Assembly (NCBI RefSeq): GCF_036588685.1
Contig: NC_086373.1
Coordinates: 51,715,164 to 51,779,163 of the forward strand
DNA length: 64,000 bases
Reading direction: 5' to 3'
DNA from: Mytilus trossulus
Taxonomy: Eukaryota; Mollusca; Bivalvia; Mytilida; Mytilidae
Positions within the stretch are counted from its first letter, which is position 1; each line of letters starts with the position of its first letter. The notes below the pieces were generated by a model. The model was given only the letters and a program-made list of their open reading frames with translations, was not told the DNA's origin and ran no database searches. The position numbers and the translations under genes are program-made. Shown here in pieces: positions 1-12,011 of this stretch.

Positions 1-45
1 GGTCCGACCAACTGCAAATGTGAATCTGGGTGCTCCTGCAAATGA
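1..45 (+). CDS. MT-20: Metallothionein MT-20, terminal exon only (partial)
   Basis: The window opens inside the last coding exon of a metallothionein. The first 42 bases read [14 protein letters not shown], followed by TGA. This matches the last 14 residues of the complete gene ending at 9868, and the downstream bases also match. Metallothioneins are small cytosolic proteins whose CXC and CC cysteines bind zinc, copper and cadmium as thiolate clusters. The upstream exons lie outside the window. This is one member of a tandem array: complete copies end at 9868 and 18,056. A polyadenylation signal follows about 90 bases later. Confidence 0.9.
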   Translation, partial: GPTNCKCESGCSCK

Positions 46-137
46 CATAAAGACAATTACATCACGATCAATATACATGTAGTCATACTTGTAACTCATA
101 TCATTCATAAAAGAATTCGTGATGTTCACTGATATCA

Positions 138-148
138 AATAAAATAAA
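138..148 (+). terminator. Polyadenylation signals of the partial MT-20 gene
   Basis: Two overlapping AATAAA hexamers (138-143 and 143-148) lie about 95 bases after the stop codon. The same context (ATATCAAATAAA) recurs after both complete metallothionein genes. Confidence 0.6.
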
Positions 149-194
149 TTTTAATAATCTTTTTGTTGATGAATATATATTCAAATGAACATAT

Positions 195-460
195 GTGCCG
201 CATGTGGAGCAGGATCTTCGTGTTGTTTATTCTTTAGTTTTCTATGTTGTGTCATGTGTACTATTGTTTTTCTGTTTGTCTTTTTCATTTTTAGCCATGG
301 CGTTGTCAGTTTGTTTTAGATTTATGAGTTTGACTGTCCCTTTGGTATCATTCGTCCCTCTTTTAATAATTAGCACATTTGGAAACTTATTGACACTAAC
401 GGTAGACATTTGCATTTTGTCGAAATATGTTTCCGAAATGCTACAGTATTAGGTCTTACA
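195..460 (-). repeat. Dispersed repeat, family E
   Basis: This block contains GCCATGGCGTTGTCAGTTT. The opposite-strand version of that sequence occurs just left of the transposon at 2974, and the remainder of that second copy resumes at 6562. The 85-codon open frame here is a chance reading of the repeat and shows no protein motif. Confidence 0.6.
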
Positions 461-1000
461 TGTCTTATTTAACTTATCAACATAATCATTGTGCTTGATC
501 CGCTGAATTTCTTATACCAAAAAGGTTTGCTGGAGATATTGTCATCGTTTGATTTCTTTGAGTCGGAGGTAAAACACTTGGTAAAATGATTTGTAAGTTA
601 GGTTGTTCGGGTTGCATGCTGGAAGAATGTCATGAACTGAACATTGAGGAAACCATGCATCAAATTTTTAAGGAGTACATTTCTAGTGTCAATCATTATC
701 TGGCCGACCTGCATAAAGGAATTCATAATTGCACTTGAGTATTTGTTCTCGTCAGGATGAAATAGTTGCAATTGTAAGTAAAGCAGACAACTACTGTAAT
801 CAGAGCTAGATCTACCCGACATAGACTAAAATATAATGTTAATTTGGTAAGATACGAAAGTATGCGACATTCTAACATGACGTCCTTCAAACACTTTGAG
901 GAAACACCCGTGGTAAAATATGAATATAGTGTAAGGTCTGTTTCGATTGTTTTCCCACGTCATATGTTTTTTTTATGAATGAGCAACTCGACGTCATTGA
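371..1000. repeat. Metallothionein 3' flanking block, copy 1
   Basis: Downstream sequence shared between metallothionein units. A stretch around 371-440 (cacatttggaaactt.. then gtagacatttgcat) recurs near 10,388 and 18,848. The part around 700-830 (a gacctgcat motif, then a Tctcgtc..gatgaaatag stretch) is recognisable at 13,660-13,800 and 19,030-19,150. Its repetition after each copy marks the segmental duplication that made the array. Confidence 0.6.
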
Positions 1001-1215
1001 ACAATGCCGTCAGAATATAAGCAATTTACGGGAAAATACATGCTTGTGAAACGGAAAATCATCACAACAAGGAAACGTAAACAAATTATGCTAAAATGAG
1101 TTTTATTAGCCATTTTTGTATACATAGTGCGTTTATTTATGGGAACGGCAAAAACGCATAGAGCGCTTTGATCCAAAAGAATTGCCGTATTGGTCCTATT
1201 AGAATCGATATAACT

Positions 1216-1356
1216 CATGGGAGCTTGAATATATCTAGATTTAACCACGGGTTGTCACTTTATGCCGATATTTTACCCCTCGCTATCGCTCAGGGCAAAA
1301 TATTTGTTATAAAGCGCCAACCCGTGGTAAAATCATGATATATTCAAGCCCCCATG
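1216..1356. mobile_element. Short palindromic MITE
   Basis: About 140 bp with inverted ends. CATGGGAGCTTGAATATATC on the left pairs with the complement of GATATATTCAAGCCCCCATG on the right. Inside, ACCACGGGTTG pairs with CAACCCGTGGT. There is no coding capacity. It is a non-autonomous hairpin element lying in metallothionein spacer DNA. Confidence 0.7.
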
Positions 1357-1359
1357 AAT

Positions 1360-2220
1360 TATTTCTTAATTATACCATGAGCCTTTGAAGATATCTCTAG
1401 TTTTTCAATAGACTGCGGCCTTTTGGTCATATATTTTTCACCAGAACATCTTCTCAAAGTTAGTCTCATGTATATTCCTATTTATCTGCGTTGGAAAATG
1501 ATTTGATAAAAGGTGTTTATCAAACGATGGAAGGGAATAAGAGTGGTACTCCCTCTACCACTCTTTGACACGTCACTGAATAAAGTATTCATTTACATAA
1601 TGTACTATTGATGGTATTGACTAAGACATTTATAATGACTGAGCCGTAGCCGAGGTCACTATTGCTGTCACAGGCAATACCACTGTCCTACGGGCAGCCC
1701 ATATATCCCGATAAGAAAAATAACTTCATAAACTATTATGTTTATATCATTGAGGAACCATGTTTCAAAATAAGTAATAATTCAAAATGATTAGAGTTAA
1801 CTTGAGATATGACTAACGATTTCTATAAGAAAGAGTTAAAATCGGTCATAGTGATAACAATAAGCTATTGCCATTTATTTAAGTGCACGTTTTCTGTATA
1901 CGAAAACAAAATAATTTTCATTTTAATTTCATGATCAACGAAAACATATGTTAAACAATTCAATATCAATTGAAAATTGACAATCTAAACAGAGAAACTA
2001 CGAGCCACTGGCCATTAACATGTTAATTTCTGTTAACGACCGGTTTCATTTATTTTCTGTTAAAAGTCCGATGGACATTTTATTTTAGAGAATACAGAAT
2101 ATCATTGTTATCCAAGAAGAGATGCTTAAATTCTAAACCGATATGAAATAATGGACATGCACTGTAACTACATAATAGTAATAGAAAAACTGGACACTAT
2201 CGTAATTACCTCATAAATAA
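1360..2220. other. Intergenic, no gene seen
   Basis: AT-rich spacer. No reading frame with recognisable similarity, splice structure or RNA gene is visible. Confidence 0.5.
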
Positions 2221-2227
2221 GAGAAAA

Positions 2228-2750
2228 GAGCCTCTATTTTCCAACTTATTACGCCTTATTCAAACTCATCATTCAACAATAAAATCAAGAACAAAAAATA
2301 CCTGTTTTCTAAATCATCTTTGGAGGTTGGTACTTTTGGTATAAATGGGCGAGTGTTTTAAGGGAGGGATGAAATTGTTCTGTTTACGCCCCAACCAAGT
2401 GTCACCATTAACAGTATGTACGTACGGACGTCCCAACATTGGTTTCCGCATACTAACTTTAGTTTGCCTCAACCAAATATTAAAAAATCATTTACATAAT
2501 GCTTCTATAATTATTACAACAGAACAACTTTGAATGTGATCTAGCGTCACTTTTAACTCTTCAGAATTATGCTTTTTTACAAATGGTAAAATAGTTCAAA
2601 CAATATCAGTACCAATAGAGAGATAACGACTCGTACTAGAAATTATAGCATGTGTGTTGTCAACGTGTTAGGTATTTGTTGTCCTTTTTTAAATGTCATC
2701 GTGACAAAGTTTAACATAGCTGACTTATTCCTAAATATGTATGGAAACTT
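2228..2750. repeat. Metallothionein spacer block with a truncated promoter remnant
   Basis: The part at 2228-2540 (cttattacgccttatt, later acttttggtataaa) is repeated at 10,565-10,880. The part at about 2660-2750 (gtgttaggta, then taaatgtcatcgtgac) resembles the distal promoter sequence ahead of the metal-response elements at 7895, 12,905 and 16,326. Here it ends before any TGCACAC core and no gene follows. It is either another deleted unit or only the conserved upstream edge of one. Confidence 0.5.
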
Positions 2751-2844
2751 GCCGGAAACTATGGATTTACATTGGTGTAGTTACAAAAGACAGTTAATCA
2801 TTCAAACATTAAATTTCGAATAAAAAATACTAGTTCTCTATGAG

Positions 2845-2973
2845 AGAGGCTTAAGATACCAGAGGGACAGTTAAACTCATTAATCAAACATAAACTGACA
2901 ACGCCATGGACACAAAATAAAAAGACAAACAGATAAATGACAGTAAACAAGACAAAACATAGAAAACTAAAGA
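2845..2973 (+). repeat. Dispersed repeat, family E, left part (split by transposon)
   Basis: Contains AACTGACAACGCCATGGACA, the reverse complement of the block at 195-460. It is interrupted at 2974 by an inverted-repeat transposon and resumes after 6561. Confidence 0.6.
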
Positions 2974-4270
2974 CTTAGGCCGTGTTCACATTGACCTAAA
3001 TTCGGTATTGTGTTAGTGTAACTCACACGTTTTTTAACTCAATGTTTACATTAGTTTAAATCATGTTTTATCTACACACAGTCGATAGTCAATCTAGGCC
3101 TTGTGTAGGTTAAGTGTACACAAAACTAGACATTTAGGACATTAGTATTACCGTGTATATATTTAAGGGGGAAACTATTTTTGAGTAAAATTGATATTTT
3201 TGATAATTATTAGTATAATTCTTTACAGAAATTGTTGTCTAAATTTTACAGATTTTTTTTTTTGTTAAAAAAAATTAACGTACTTTATTAATCCCTGATC
3301 AAGACTCAAAGCAGCATCATTGCCGAAGCCATAAGACAGCAACCAATTGAAATTTTCCGGGGGGGGGGGGGGGGCATATTATAGTTGAGTATAAAACATA
3401 AAGGCAAGGGGGTGGGGGTGGTGAGCTATGGATTTTGTTTTGGAAATGAAAAATGTTTCCAGTTTTTGCCCTGAAATAAAAATTTGTAAGTTTCACCCTC
3501 AGCTGCCTCTATATATAATGCTAAAATTGATTTCGACTTGTCACCAAAATTTGTCCTGAAAAAAAAAACTCACGCCCCCTACCTCCGCTCCCCCTCCCCC
3601 TCCACAAAAAATGAAGTAAATAGTTGCTGCCTAATTCATTTGAAAAGGTCTTCCCGAATCGACTTGACGTACACACAAATATTCGCCAATGATCTTTACT
3701 CAAACAACGATTTACGCATTAATGCATTACTAAAAAAGTGTGAGGTAAATGATATGTTTGTCTAGTATCTCAGATCCGTTTAAAAACACTTAAAATAAAT
3801 AAAAAAAACGTTACCCTATTCCTTTACCAAATACTCCTTTGAGAAGAAATACCATTTGAAACGAACAGAAAAGATAAAAATGTAGTGATCCCTAATATCT
3901 CAATCCTTTTTTCGGCTGTAAGCACCCTGCAGCTAACGTTTTCTAATGCGCAATCGAGACATATCTAGTGTATTCAAACTACTGCAAATTATAAAAAAGG
4001 CTTTCATAAAGTAGCAACCACTTAACTTAAAAAAAGGGGGAGGGTTATTTTTTTTATGTGAGTCAGATTTTTTTTCGCGCGAACGTTTTTATTCCTTTTT
4101 TTCGATGCTCGTGATCAAATACTTTGTTTTCAATGTTTAACACTATAATGTATGGGGAAACTCTTGATTCAGAATAATCTGTATGACCATTTTTTTTATT
4201 TCAAATTGGGGATCGGAATATTTCCATTCCCAGCCCCATCTCCCTTTTGAAGTCGAATGGTTGTTTCCTT

Positions 4271-4937
4271 AGGTAGCAATTAACAGTTAGGAAAAAATAT
4301 TAAAATTTGCTCTCATAAATTTTACCATCCCCTTTTCATTGCTTTCTTGCAATACTAATCTTACTGTTTGTGTCATATATGTGCATATGTATGTAATCAG
4401 AATCTTCCATAGATTTTATATCCAGTATATAAAATGGTAAAATATAATTTCTTTTGGGTGTATCCATGGCAACAATCTGCACTTATTTGCTATAAAATAT
4501 TGCAAAAAGGGGGGAAAAGATGTCACATATTTCCCCAAAATATGGCTAAAAGTAGAATTTCAATCGCTTGAATTAATACCTTTTCTGAAACTGTGTACAT
4601 ATATCATTCAGTAGATCCAATGAAAATCATATGTCTTTCATCTCATTTTTTTGTAAAATTGCGTCAAAAACTTCGTGTAGAAAAAAAGTGTTTGTAAACA
4701 TTACATTAATTTCTGGACCAATGGCCGGTCAAGCTATGAAAATACGGATTGTCAAACAGAAAATAGCCCATAAAACAAGTTAAAAACAATCTTGATGCCC
4801 TTATAAACCATCTTTGAAGGCTAAATTAGTACTCAGCTGTCTAAAAATGAATTTTATTACATAATAACTTTCCTATTTGAAAAATCCACAGGGGCCATAA
4901 TGCGAAACTAAACTCCTAACTGTGTATTGCTACCTTA
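4271..4937. repeat. 667-bp direct repeat, copy 1
   Basis: Begins AGGTAGCAATTAACAGTTAGG and ends with the near-complement CCTAACTGTGTATTGCTACC plus TTA, so each copy has its own inverted ends of about 20 bp. Read side by side, copies 1 and 2 appear identical over their whole length. No coding potential. The unit behaves like a MITE, not a TG..CA long terminal repeat. Confidence 0.85.
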
Positions 4938-5677
4938 ATAGTAAATTTTTTTTTTCAATTCTCCCTTTTTACTAATTTTCTGTGTTCTGCTAGCTTACAC
5001 GAGTAAAATGGCCTTTTATTTTTGAAAATTGGTTGAGTAATGAATATTTTATGAAGGTTAGCAGTTGACACTGAAACGCGACAAAACTTGATTTAAAGAA
5101 AAATGCCAAGTCAAAGTGTAAAATCTTGTTTTTACCTCAATTGTTGGCTAAATCTTTAAAACTATTCCTTTTTTTGTCAGTTTTTTTAGTTGAACATCTT
5201 CATAAGATATTTGATGATGCAAAATTGTACATAATTTAGCAATTTCAAGCATGAAAATATTAATCTTTATGTTTATTGCATACCAAAGACTTTATTAAAA
5301 AACTTGGTAGTAGGTAATTAATTTCCTACATCTGATTCAACTATATTTTTAATATATGCAAAAATGTAACATGAAATCTTGATAAAAATAATAATTTGTT
5401 ATATTCGCAAGAAAAAAACAAACGCGTTCAATTCTTAGGCTACTACATGCACCCCAATCCTTCAGAAGCAACGGTTAAGCGGATAGAGTACAAATATAAG
5501 CCGTGTGTCAAAATGTCTAATTTTGGTTGCTAAGGACTGTAAACAATAAAATTGACATGTATTGTCATTCTTAAAGACTTAATTCCCTCAGAAGTTGATT
5601 TAGAATCTAAATATCAATAGATTTGTGGTATGAAAAGTCTTAAATTATACAATTCTGAGCTTGGTAAGTATGCCATA

Positions 5678-6344
5678 AGGTAGCAATTAACAGTTAGGAA
5701 AAAATATTAAAATTTGCTCTCATAAATTTTACCATCCCCTTTTCATTGCTTTCTTGCAATACTAATCTTACTGTTTGTGTCATATATGTGCATATGTATG
5801 TAATCAGAATCTTCCATAGATTTTATATCCAGTATATAAAATGGTAAAATATAATTTCTTTTGGGTGTATCCATGGCAACAATCTGCACTTATTTGCTAT
5901 AAAATATTGCAAAAAGGGGGGAAAAGATGTCACATATTTCCCCAAAATATGGCTAAAAGTAGAATTTCAATCGCTTGAATTAATACCTTTTCTGAAACTG
6001 TGTACATATATCATTCAGTAGATCCAATGAAAATCATATGTCTTTCATCTCATTTTTTTGTAAAATTGCGTCAAAAACTTCGTGTAGAAAAAAAGTGTTT
6101 GTAAACATTACATTAATTTCTGGACCAATGGCCGGTCAAGCTATGAAAATACGGATTGTCAAACAGAAAATAGCCCATAAAACAAGTTAAAAACAATCTT
6201 GATGCCCTTATAAACCATCTTTGAAGGCTAAATTAGTACTCAGCTGTCTAAAAATGAATTTTATTACATAATAACTTTCCTATTTGAAAAATCCACAGGG
6301 GCCATAATGCGAAACTAAACTCCTAACTGTGTATTGCTACCTTA
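5678..6344. repeat. 667-bp direct repeat, copy 2
   Basis: Same length, orientation and, by eye, sequence as the copy at 4271-4937. The two are separated by about 740 bp of unrelated AT-rich DNA. A diverged partial relative occurs at about 51,464-51,650. Confidence 0.85.
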
Positions 6345-6558
6345 CCGCTAGAAAAATTGTCCAAAAATTTTGAATTCAGTTCTACGTAATGAACATTTAA
6401 ATGACATATAGTTTACTAGTGGGAACAAATCTTATGTACAGGTAGCTAAACAAGGTGTATATATGTGAACAAATGTAATGTGAAACCAATGTACACTACA
6501 CTTAATTAATTGTAAACATGTTTACTCTACACGGCGTTTGGTGTGAACACGGCCTAAG

Positions 6559-6770
6559 AGACACGAACACTACCAAAAACTGGGTGTGATCTCAGGAGCT
6601 CTGAAAGAGTAACCTACTTCACATGTGGCACCCCTCGTGTTGCTGATGTTATTACAAACCTGGTAAATTGTTTTATTCGGGAGGTCACATTCGTGGTGAA
6701 AAAAGAAGTTGATTGTAGTTACGACATAAGGAACATATCCGATATCATCCTTGAAACGCTTATTCAATAA
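6559..6770 (+). repeat. Dispersed repeat, family E, right part
   Basis: Continuation of the repeat interrupted at 2974 (acgaacactaccaaaaactg, then a stretch related to cacatgtggcacccctcgtg). It includes the target-site copy AGA. Confidence 0.55.
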
Positions 6771-7224
6771 CGGTCAACCAACTCGTGATGTCGTCCATAA
6801 AATTAACGAAAGTATGATTTCAACTGCACCATTGGAACTCTTGTTTAATAGCTTCCTTGTGAGTAGCAACCTCTATCAAGGAAAAAATCATTGGAAATAA
6901 AAGCCCGGGACTATCGTATCAATTGTGGAATACTTTGTAAATCAGGTTTCGGATTGTCTGGTTAATGTGGGCAGAGGTTTTTGGAAAATGGTTAAATTTG
7001 TTCTTTTCAAAATATAATAATGAGTTTGACCTGCAGTTTTCGAAAACCAATATAACATTAAAGATAACCATGGTCTTGCAAAAAGCACATTTTGAACTCT
7101 AATGAATAAATTGTAAGTTGTTTCCTACACTACAAAACAATGTGGATCATTACACTGATTTTTTGTCAAAAAGAGGTATTGTAGTCATTATTGTGTTGTT
7201 ATCTATATTACTATAAAACAAAGA

Positions 7225-7560
7225 ACTATGTAAACAGTGAAAAACAAAATGGCATATAGACAAAGTAAATTAGCATAATTGAAAGACAAGAATACAAAAA
7301 AAAAACTAATACTGGACACATTTTGTTAGCGGGATGCATAAGTACCCAGGCACGCCAAAAGGAAATTAACAAAACAAATGTAATGTAAAAAAGTAAAGGA
7401 TAATAAAGATAAAAAATAAAAGAACAATAAGACACGTAATTATGATGATAGACAATTTCAGTACCTAGAATCTATATTTCAAGACCTCCACGTAAATGAC
7501 GTATGATACGCAATAATTATCATCAAAGTATGGTATCTTCTGAAGAAGGCGGAAGGTCAA
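7225..7560. repeat. Dispersed repeat, family D
   Basis: Contains atggcatatagacaaag and gcataagtacccaggcacgcc. The same phrases recur at 11,780-11,950 and, diverged, at 14,640-14,780. No protein. Confidence 0.55.
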
Positions 7561-7849
7561 TATCATATCTTCCAATTAATGGTTTTTTTTCGAAACAGTG
7601 TGAAATGTTCTAAAGAATTTAAATATAAGAACTCTAATATACAGAAAAAGGTGACATGTCCATATCGCTTGTATAGTAATTTTGAAAAATTATTTACTTT
7701 AATCAGTAACTTTCCGTAATATTTTTATTTGAGATATTAAACTTATCTAATGATTTAAACATTAAACTTTTAACTATAGGTTTAGTCATGCATAGGGTCA
7801 ATATCAATTCCAAAAAAAGATATGTTGACCCAAATTTAAAATTACAACG

Positions 7850-8401
7850 TTTACTATGTCAGTGTAGGATGGTTATTTTTATCTTTACCAGTATTAAATG
7901 TAATTGTGACATAGGTTTACATATCTAATAATAAGTATGTTTAAGAACGTGACATAATATCTATCTGTGTGCAAAACAACTGTGTGCAAAACATCATCTG
8001 ACATAAAGCGTGTGCAAAAATCCATATCAATCTAATTACTATGTTATTACGCAGTAACGTATTGATTTTATCATGAGGCCATCGAGAAGGGTCAGTATAT
8101 TGTTCGACATACACTCTGGTTATACAATGTCGTGATACCACAGAAATAAGTACAAATAAAATTTAGAATGATGAAAATTAATTATACATTATTTTCTGAT
8201 TTTAACCATGTCTTCATTAAGTTAAGCGAAACTGAATATTTAAATAATGACATATGGCATACTATTTACTATGTCGGACCTCAGATAACATAGATTTTGC
8301 ACACGAAACTTTCGCAAATGGTTATATAAAAATCGGCATATTACTAAACAACAACTATTCTATTTTATAGCACATTAAGCAGACCAATTTAAACGAACAA
8401 A
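7850..8401 (+). promoter_or_regulatory. MT-20 promoter with metal-response elements and TATA box
   Basis: Four metal-response-element cores (TGCRCNC) are visible. Three are on the minus strand as GTGTGCA at 7967-7973, 7982-7988 and 8010-8016. One is on the plus strand as TGCACAC at 8298-8304. A TATA box TATATAAA lies at 8323-8330, about 70 bases before the ATG. In animals these cores are bound by the zinc-finger factor MTF-1 under metal load. The block is repeated at 12,840 and 16,265. Confidence 0.8.
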
Positions 8402-9868
8402 ATGCCTGGACCTTGTAATTGCATTGAAAGTAAGTAGCTAACATATGTTTTAACTTTTAATTGGAAATATAACTTGAAATATAATGTGATTGATTATTGA
8501 ACATAAATGTTATGTATATTAAAAAAAAATGATAAGTGCATTTGAAAAACAAAAATGAAAAACAGAGGTAATAATATGAATGTACATTCGTCTTCTTTCT
8601 TTGAGAACCTCCCGCTTCATCTACTAATTACTGCTATGCAACTATTCATTTTTTTTTGGGGTGACCAGAAATATTAGTAGCTTTTGCGGATTAAATATTC
8701 ATTTTCATGTGTTGCTTCGCACGCAATTTTTCTTGCAGCCTTACCGAGGCAAATTATTCATTTTCAAAAATCTCTTGTCCCCTTCCGTAGATCAAATGAT
8801 CGCTGTCCTACCTTGATGTCATTGATGGTTGACGTGCAGTACATGTAATTACACCCTTGAATATTAAGGTAAACTGACTGGTAAAAATTTTCAAATGTTT
8901 TCCATTTATGGTGTATTCATTATTAATCGTTGGATACCAAATTAAATGGATTTGGTTGGTACAGGTAAATAACGAATTAAATGTTCAACGAATTACAAAC
9001 TTTGATCAGGCTTGTTTGCATACATCGGCAGTACTACGAAATTAAGTGCATACACATACTAGTTTTCCTTTAACCACGAAAATTGGTTCCCACAAAAAAA
9101 GTACAATATATAATACAAGTGAAAGTTAAAAGATTGATTGTGAGTCAATTGAAATCACTAATAGGTTTTTTTTACTTTATGTGTAGCAAACGTGTGTATC
9201 TGTGGTACTGGATGCAGCGGGAAATGTTGTCAATGTGGAGACGCCTGTAAATGTGCCAGTGGCTGTGGATGTTCCGGATGTAAAGTTGTTTGCAGATGTC
9301 CTGGTTTGTTCATTTTTACAGTCCACATTTTTTAAATATTCATTTTATTTAGATAATTTTAATTTTAACAAACGGTTTTTTTTTCATTCTCAGGAACTGC
9401 TTTAAATTGGATATGTGTAGAAAGTAAAAAAAATGATGATAAACTGAAACATTCCCCGTGTTATCGTTTTATTTAGTGCATGTTTGCTCGTGTCTTGACC
9501 TTTATTTCAGTATGGAAATCGTCAAATTACAAAATCCTACTTCATTAACTAACGAACCTGTAATGGAAAAATTTACAATTTTACTAATATCAAAAAACAA
9601 TTTTCAGAAAGGAAGTTGAAAATGATTTTTTTGTACATGCTTCTGTTTATATATGAATCTTTTATAATTATGAAAATACATCGATCCATCGCTCTTGATA
9701 CCATCAATCATTGATTTCTTCAATAAAACATAAACACATTATATTGAAATGCCTTTTCAAATGCCTTTTCAAATGATTTTTTATTATATTTTAGGAACCT
9801 GTGCGTGTGGATGTGACTGTACTGGTCCGACAAACTGCAAATGTGAATCTGGGTGCTCCTGCAAGTGA
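8402..9868 (+). CDS. MT-20: Metallothionein MT-20, three exons
   Basis: Coding exons are 8402-8429, 9187-9303 and 9795-9868, with GT/AG introns in phase 1, giving 72 residues. The protein starts [19 protein letters not shown] and ends in [14 protein letters not shown]. It has 23 cysteines, in CXC motifs plus one CC pair at residues 23-24. This is the count of Mytilus MT-20 (MT-10 has 21). It acts as a cytosolic metal chelator for Cd, Zn and Cu and in redox defence. Compared with the copy at 16,813 it has Q at 25 where that copy has R, A at 33 for D, R at 46 for K and P at 48 for S. The promoter directly upstream carries four MRE cores. Splice sites are AAA|GTAAGT, TAG|CA, CTG|GTTTG and TTTTAG|GA. 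Confidence 0.96.
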
Positions 9869-9954
9869 CATAAAGACAATTACATCACGCTCAATATAGA
9901 CATACTTGTAACTCATATAATTCATAAAAGATTGCGTGATGTTCATTGATATCA

Positions 9955-9960
9955 AATAAA
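9955..9960 (+). terminator. Polyadenylation signal of MT-20
   Basis: AATAAA 87 bases after the stop codon, in the same ATATCAAATAAA context as the other two copies. Confidence 0.7.
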
Positions 9961-10017
9961 CAAACTTTTAATAATATGTTTTGTTGATAAATATATATTC
10001 ATATTGACATAAAATTA

Positions 10018-10372
10018 AGAATGGAAACGTGGAATGTGATAAAAGAGACAACTACCAAACTAAAGAGCAGAAAACAACTTTAGACCACAATTTGGTCTTC
10101 AATACAGCTTGAAAATCCTGCACCCGAAGAAGTGCTTCAGCTGGCCCTTGAAAAAATCGTGTACTAGTCCAGTGATAATGGACGTCATACTAGATCCAAA
10201 ATATACAAGTGAACTTAAATTAAAAATCATGCAATACTAACAAAGGCCAGATGCTCTTGACTTGGGAGAGGCGCAAACATGTGGCGGGGTTTAACAGGAT
10301 TTGTTGAGATCTCAATCCCCCCCCCCCCTTATCCCAGTAGCAAGAGTAGAAAAAACGCACAGCATATATATA
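10018..10372 (+). repeat. Dispersed repeat, family A
   Basis: Contains ggaatgtgataaaagagacaac, cagctggccctt, gataatggacgtcat, ctaacaaaggccagatgctc and a C-rich tail. The same phrases occur at 14,205 and, on the opposite strand, at 20,740, 55,497 and 56,283. Confidence 0.65.
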
Positions 10373-10379
10373 TACAATT

Positions 10380-10880
10380 AATTATTAGCACAGTTGGAAA
10401 CTCATTGGCACTGAGGGTAGACATTTGCATGTCCGAAAACCCTTGGTAAAATGAGTTGTAAGTTAGATTACTCGGGTTGTATAAGTACACAGTCATGTCG
10501 ATCGAAAAAGTATCGTGGAATCATCTAATCGCCATACAGGAACGTTGCTATGATCTAAGCATTGAGTCTCTATTTACCAGCTTATTACGCCTTATTTAAA
10601 CTCACCATTCGAAAATAAAATCATGAAGAAATAAATACTCGTTCTCTAAATCGTCTTCGGAGTTGGATACTTTTGGTATAAACTTGGCGAGTGATTAAAG
10701 GAAGGGTTGAAATGTTCTGTTTAAGCCCAACAATAGCAGAGGAGTATTTAGTGTAAGCATTAATAGTTAGTACGTCACTACGTCCCAAAATTGGTTTCCG
10801 CTCACTTACTGTAGTTTGCCTTAACCAAATGTTAAAAATTATTGGAACAATGCTTTTATAATTATTACTATAAAACACTT
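10380..10880. repeat. Metallothionein 3' flanking block, copy 2
   Basis: Repeats sequence found at 371-600 (agcacagttggaaactcatt, then aaatgagttgtaagttag) and at 2228-2540 (cttattacgccttatt). It places this spacer in the same duplication as the spacer after the first gene. Confidence 0.65.
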
Positions 10881-11399
10881 ATCAAGATTGTATTTAGCTG
10901 GAGTCACTTTTTACTTTCCAGAATTTTGCCCCATTTACAAATGGAAAAAATGATGAATTTTTCGCTACCGTTTTCTATTTAAGGTTTGACTGAAGCAAAT
11001 GTTATGAAACTTATGCACAATGCTTATTACCACAAAACATAGTTCGATGTGAAATTTGTGGCGACATTTTTAGCTTTCTAGGGTTATGATCCTTTACAAA
11101 TTGAAAGATTGCTGAATCTTTCGTTTCGTTCACTTACTTCAGTTTGCAGCAAGCAAATGTTATGGAACTCATTCGCTTTGCTTATTGCCACAAAAGATAG
11201 ATAAAGTACGAATTTGGGCGGTGTCACTTGTACTGTTCTTGAGTTATGTTCCTTTATAATGTTATATGCAGGCGAGGGAATCAGCTGTGTCATAGTAGCA
11301 AAAATCACCATATATAAAGTACTGTCATTGCAGCATCATATTATTAAGAGTACGAACACATTAGTTGAGTGAATTTGAGTAAAACAATAAAACATATTT

Positions 11400-11985
11400 A
11401 CTAAAATGTTATATATAAAAAACACCGAACTCTTAATGAAAATTCAAATTGGAAAAATTCTTAACAAATGGTAAAATCATAACACCAAACACGACAAACG
11501 AATGAAAACCAACGGACATGCATACAGGAAATTCCCTCTGTAGAAATATAGACGATTTAACCTGGTTTTACAGCTAGCTCGACCTCAGTCTAACTGATAC
11601 ATGTATGTGATTCGCATACACATAAAATTATATTGACAATAGTGTGTGAATAAAATAATCAGACATAAAACTAGAAGGTAAAAATGTCAAAAATAGAGGT
11701 ATAACAGTTAAGATCAGTTAACATTGTGTAAAATTCGTTATTTCTATAAAGAGTAACAAATATGTATACATAATACAACGAAAACCAAAATGGCATATAG
11801 ACAAAGCACATCAGCAAATATGAAAGTCAAAAATACAAACAATGACACACAGACAACAACATATTAATGGGATGCATAAGTACCGAGACAAGCCAAATGG
11901 AAATTATCTAAACTGTACAAGTAAGTAAAGGTTAATAATCTACAAATAGATTTAAAGAAACACTATAGCACTATATTAAGATGAT
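11400..11985. repeat. Dispersed repeat, family D
   Basis: Contains aaatggtaaaatcataacac, aatggcatatagacaaagca, gggatgcataagtacc and aagtaaaggttaat, phrases shared with 7225, 14,512, 15,980 and 34,330. Non-coding. Confidence 0.6.
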
Positions 11986-12011
11986 TAAAACATTCAAACT
12001 GTGTACATATA

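Larger units (their letters stand above)
2974..6558. mobile_element. Non-autonomous DNA transposon with 17-bp terminal inverted repeats
   Basis: The left end is CTTAGGCCGTGTTCACA (2974-2990). The right end is its exact complement (6542-6558). A 3-bp duplication AGA flanks both ends (2971-2973 and 6559-6561). Both flanks belong to one family E repeat, which supports a true insertion. The 3585-bp interior has no transposase-like frame but carries two direct 667-bp repeats. A 3-bp target duplication would fit the PIF/Harbinger superfamily, but the target is not the usual TWA, so the superfamily is left open. A poly-G run lies near 3359-3374. Confidence 0.75.

Noticed and set aside
4271..6344. 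An LTR retrotransposon with two identical LTRs
   Set aside because: The repeats do not begin TG or end CA. No primer-binding site or polypurine tract was seen, and each repeat has its own inverted ends, fitting MITEs better.
9202..9405. 67-codon plus-strand frame over MT-20 exon 2
   Set aside because: Wrong frame across the true exon, running into intron 2; the cysteine frame with proper splice sites explains the sequence.
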